Origin: Sordaria brevicollis | Lineage: Eukaryota; Ascomycota; Sordariomycetes; Sordariales; Sordariaceae | Direction of reading: 5' to 3' | NCBI GenBank assembly: GCA_033439795.1 | Contig: JAUTDP010000001.1 | Coordinates: 3,596,001 to 3,660,000 of the forward strand | Length of the DNA: 64,000 nucleotides | Shown: positions 60,201 through 64,000 of the stretch, piece by piece | How positions within the stretch are numbered: the first letter of the stretch is position 1 | Layout of the letters: every line of letters starts with the position of its first letter | Translations under genes and position numbers: made by a program | The notes under the pieces: model-generated | Database searches by the model: none | What the model was told of the DNA's origin: nothing | Seen by the model: the letters and a program-made list of their open reading frames with translations, nothing else

Positions 60201-63200
60201 AATTTAGGAAACGTTAAAAGGAGTATTTAAAGTCCGGGGCCTCCTAAACGGTAATTATAATAACCTTCTTAAAATCTATTTTAAAACTATTAAAAATAAT
60301 AATTAAATTTAAATATTTCGTATAGGTAATATAAAATTCGTATTTATTAACGTCGAATTAAAAATTTATTTTAATTATATAATTTAAAATTTCTATAATA
60401 TAATAGATATAATCTTCTTTATTATTAGAATATATTAAAATATTATTTAAATAAACGGTAATATAAACGTTTAAAATATTATAAAGTATATTATTAATAT
60501 AATTTTAAAACGTCCTTAGTACGCTTTATAAATTAAATAAATAAATTATTAATTCGAAAAGGCTAAAACGGGTAATAAACGCCGTAAATTATTCGTATCC
60601 TTCCTTAACCCAAATACGATTAAACGTAATAATAACGTCGAATTTAATAAAGATTTTTACTTTATAAATAATATCGAGTATTTTTTTAATTAATAGTAAT
60701 AGGTAGTAGGATTTTATAGTAATATTATTAATATTATAATAATTAACGTAAATACGGATTCCGCCGTTAAATTTTTTAACGAGGAGGATAGGGGCCGTAG
60801 TAGCGGATTAGGAAGGCCGGATAAATTTCTTTTAGAAATTAATATTAATCTATTTTTTAATTATAACCGTTTTAATAGGCGTAGTATATCGGGGTTTTAT
60901 ATTAAACGGCTACTATTTTAATAATAATTCGATTTTATAATTATAGATATAATACGGCGGGATTTCTTCTATTAAACGGGGGAGGAAAGCTTTAATATTT
61001 TTATAGTATTTAATTAGGACTTTAATTTTAATTTCGTCGTCGGATTTAATAAATTTATTACTTTTCTTTAGGAAAATCTTTATATCTTCTTCAGTAATTT
61101 TAATAATATAAATTTATTTAAAGACCTCTTTATATATAAGAATATCCCGGCTAAAATCCCTTATTAAATTTAATATTCTTATTAAAGCGGCGGCTTCCTT
61201 ATCCTTATCAGAATTAGTATTACCGGCTATCGTTTCGACGAATAGATAAATAGACGGCGGTAAAAAGTATTTATATTATTCTCCCTTATTATTTATAATA
61301 TTATTTATTATATCTTTTATAAATTCTTTAACGTTTATTAACTCTAAAATTATAAATAATTATTCTAACGCAGCGTAATTAGTAATTAAGGGTTTAAAAT
61401 TCTATTTTTCGTATATATAATTAAATATAATAGCGTTAAATTCTTTAATATCGGCCGTATTAAATGCGTTATTAATATATATAAAACGTTATAGTCGCGT
61501 CGGGTATACCGTTTTAATAAAAATACGGCGGCTATTTAAGCGAATATATAATTTGTAAACCGCGGGGCTCTTAATTTTAACGAGAAGGGTGGTTGTATTA
61601 AAAATTCCTTATATTTTAATTTTAACTCAATTAGCGATTAGAATTTTTACGGGGTTATTAATACGGCGTAAAAAATTATTATATTATTTAATTTTAAAGA
61701 TTGGGGAAGGAATTAAGGTAAGTTTATTCTCGGGGGTTAAAGAGGAGGGTAATAATTCGGAGGTTAATATTATTCGCGGAGTAATTTAAAAAGCGGGCTT
61801 TAATCGTAAAACTATCCTAAAGGATTTAAGGAGCGAAAGCGGCGGCGGGATTAAAATTAGGGTATTTAATTATAATAGTAGGCGAATAATTACCATTATA
61901 ATACGATTAATAAAGCTTTTAAATATAATAATTTATTTATTAAAAAAATTTAAAGGGAAGTAACGGCCGCGGTATTAAATAAAGCGGACGGTATAATTAT
62001 TATAATCAATTTTAAATCGATAATATTATATTTATAGGAAATTGAGAATAATAGGGTAATTTTTAAAAATATTATAAACGAAAAAAGTAATAATCTCTAT
62101 ATAAAGATTAATATAAAATTAGGCGCGGACTCCTTTAGAAATAATATTTTTAACGATTTTATTAATAAAAATTAATTTCTTTAGTTATAAAAGTTTAAAA
62201 TGCGGGAGGTTATTCTTTTTTATAAATAAAGAATTTAAAAAAGCGTAAACGGAATAATCATTATCTATTAAAATAATATAATAATCTTTGCGTAATTTAA
62301 TATATATATAAAATAATAAGAGTATTAAATTCGAAGATGCGGAATTATTTAAAAATTAAATTCGTATTTCTTCTAAATCTTTTAATTTATAATTTGAAAT
62401 TTATTTTTTTAATAATATTAATTCGGGCTTCTATATACGATTATATATAGAGGTTAAATATTTCTTTAATCGTTATAATATTCGCCGTTAATAATTTATT
62501 CGATGGGTTAGGCGGGAATTAGGTTAGTAACCGAAGTGGGAGCTAGGTTAATAGCGGGGGTATTAATACTATAAATATTAGCAGTATTATTATTATTATT
62601 ATTATTATTCCTATTACAATTACGGTTATTATTATAATAATTATTCTTATTAATAGGGCCCTAAAGATTATAATTAATAGAATAAAGGTAATTCTTAATT
62701 AAATAACCGGATTAATTATAATGACGATAAAAGCTATTACGTATACGCTAATTTAATATATTAAGGTAAACAATATTAGTAAAATTAATAGTGTTAAAAT
62801 CTATTTTATTACTGCCCTAATTAACGGTACGGTTATTAAGGTTAGAAGTAGAATTAAAATTATTAATAGCGGAATTAAAATTATTACCGGAATTAGTATT
62901 AGCGTTATTATTAGGGGCGTTATTAAAAATATTATAAATTATATAGGTACGGTAATTAATATTATCCTAAACGTAGGCAATTTTATAATATATTTCTAAT
63001 TATTTATCTTAAGCGTTATTAATAGAGGGTTTATAATAAGCGCCGGCGTTATAAATACGTTTAGAGATTTTATTCTTTAAATATTCGACCTTTTAGGCTT
63101 TAATTAAATTATAAATAGTTATTAAAAACGTTAATTCTATTTCGAAGTCGGTAAAATTTTTATTAAATTAATAATATTTAATTAAGCGACGTTAAATATT

Positions 63201-63855
63201 TTATTTAATATTAATTATTTCGAAACGTTTAATTAAATACTATATAAATTCAGCGCCCGTTTTCTATTTTTAAACGTCTTTATTATTTTTAATTATAATA
63301 ATTTCGATAAAGTTATTAATACCAGATTTAAAATTGGGGCCGAATAGTATAATTATATATAAAATCTTTTAACGTTCGTCCTAAAATAATATCGGGTCGT
63401 AAATTTATTAGGTTTAAATAATTATATACTAAGAATAGAAAATATAAATATATTTAGCGGAATCCTTTTCGAAATTAGTAAAAATAGGGGGGTTGGCGAC
63501 CGTTTACTTATAAATATTATTAATTCCTAGAGCGGTAGGGTTAGGGTTATTAAAGTTAAAAAATATAGTAGTAATTTAAATATTGAATTTATTATATTAG
63601 GTTTTAAAGTCGGAATATTCTTTCTAAAGAGCGGTATATAACGTTTAAAGGTTTTTAAGGTTAATAAAAATTATATCGAATTAATTAGTAAAATTATTAT
63701 TCTAATTATAAATAAATATATAATCGTCGCGAAGGCGTTAATAGGCGCGGCCGAATAATTAAGCGATAAATACGAAGGCGGCTTTTTTAATAATTAAAAA
63801 AGCGCGGTCGAAATAATTATAGGAGACGAAGTAGGGCTCTTTATCGTTATTAAAA
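57240..63855 (-). mobile_element. Third Ty3/gypsy element, minus strand, 5' LTR not found in window
   Basis: Minus-strand reading shows gypsy reverse transcriptase motifs (see pol entry). At about 57660-57674 the plus strand reads TACTTCCCTTTAAAAG, the complement of a purine-rich priming tract, so a 3' LTR should lie directly to its left. That LTR would end near 57659 (TTTATAATA) and start somewhere between 57240 and 57400. I could not fix its left end. The matching 5' LTR lies beyond the window or is displaced by the insertion at 63856. Confidence 0.7.
58100..61500 (-). pseudogene. Third gypsy element: pol remnant
   Basis: Minus-strand reading from about 60840 down to 60560 gives G-F-I-R-P-S (Phe-Ile-Arg-Pro-Ser form), A-P-I-L-L-V-K-K, G-G-I-R-I-Y-V-N-Y, K-V-K-I-F-I-K-F-D-V, then A-F-I-T-R-F-S-L-F-E, in reverse transcriptase order. 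RIP stops interrupt throughout. It is a distinct family from both elements to the left, judged by motif wording. Confidence 0.75.
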
Positions 63856-64000
63856 GAGGTGGCCTATTTGCACCGTAGGAAAGGTCTTAGCCGACCGTAG
63901 CCCACCCACCCGATGTACCCGATGTATTCTTTCCAAAATTTCACAAAGTTTCCGCGCTAAAACTGGGCATTACATTATTACGTAACTTGTCATGGGACGG
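63856..64000 (+). mobile_element. Left end of a second hAT-like element, cut by window edge
   Basis: Starting GAGGTGGCCTAT at 63856, the next ~45 bases match the terminal inverted repeat of the 41282-41687 element (shared core TGCACCGTAGGAAA, then GTCTTAG and GACCGTAG). After about 63902 the sequence differs from that element and has balanced composition. It is a related family member whose right end lies outside the window. Confidence 0.75.

Noticed and set aside
1..64000. CRISPR arrays, rRNA genes, biosynthetic gene cluster
   Set aside because: No regularly spaced repeats, no rRNA-like segments and no clustered secondary-metabolism enzymes are visible.

Overview
The window looks like nuclear DNA of a filamentous ascomycete of the Sordariomycetes, most like Neurospora or a close relative. 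I infer this from short GT-AG introns of about 50-180 nt, GC-balanced genes, a FacB/ACU-15-type acetate regulator, and sharp alternation of gene-rich DNA with very AT-rich, TpA-rich, stop-riddled DNA. The AT-rich blocks carry the mark of repeat-induced point mutation (RIP, C-to-T and G-to-A changes in repeats). Species identity is an inference, because no search could be run.

Layout. (1) 1-2960: RIP-degraded Mutator-like transposon. (2) 2961-10160: a gene block with translin, a PIG-F/Gpi11 membrane protein, a mitochondrial carrier, and ribosomal protein eL22 on the minus strand. (3) 10161-14650: a TA-flanked transposon with long terminal inverted repeats, a RIP-degraded interior and a 166-bp hairpin element in its left end. 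(4) 14651-40106: the main gene block with Pmp3, an Obg/YchF-type GTPase with a 10-nt microexon, a SET-domain methyltransferase, the ACU-15/FacB-type regulator, a Pgc1-like phospholipase, a DUF676 lipase, an endonuclease III homologue with a long SUMO-consensus tail, and a secreted phospholipase A2. (5) 40112-64000: about 24 kb of almost unbroken RIP-degraded retroelements. A minus-strand Ty3/gypsy element (267-bp LTRs, target duplication GTTAC) holds a complete plus-strand chromovirus (286-bp LTRs, target duplication TTATT) inside its gag. It also holds a 406-bp hAT-like short element with an 8-bp target duplication. A third gypsy element follows on the minus strand, and another copy of the hAT-like terminal repeat starts just before the window ends.

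The eleven host genes are housekeeping or metabolic and do not form an obvious cluster. I resolved each exon structure by hand and checked that the spliced length is a multiple of three and that conserved motifs join in frame.

Most notable observations: about 23 [V/I/M]-K-x-E motifs in the last 360 residues of the base-excision glycosylase; mirror-image RIP gradients in both LTR pairs, in which the outward side of each LTR is spared; and the microexon that restores a conserved GTPase motif.
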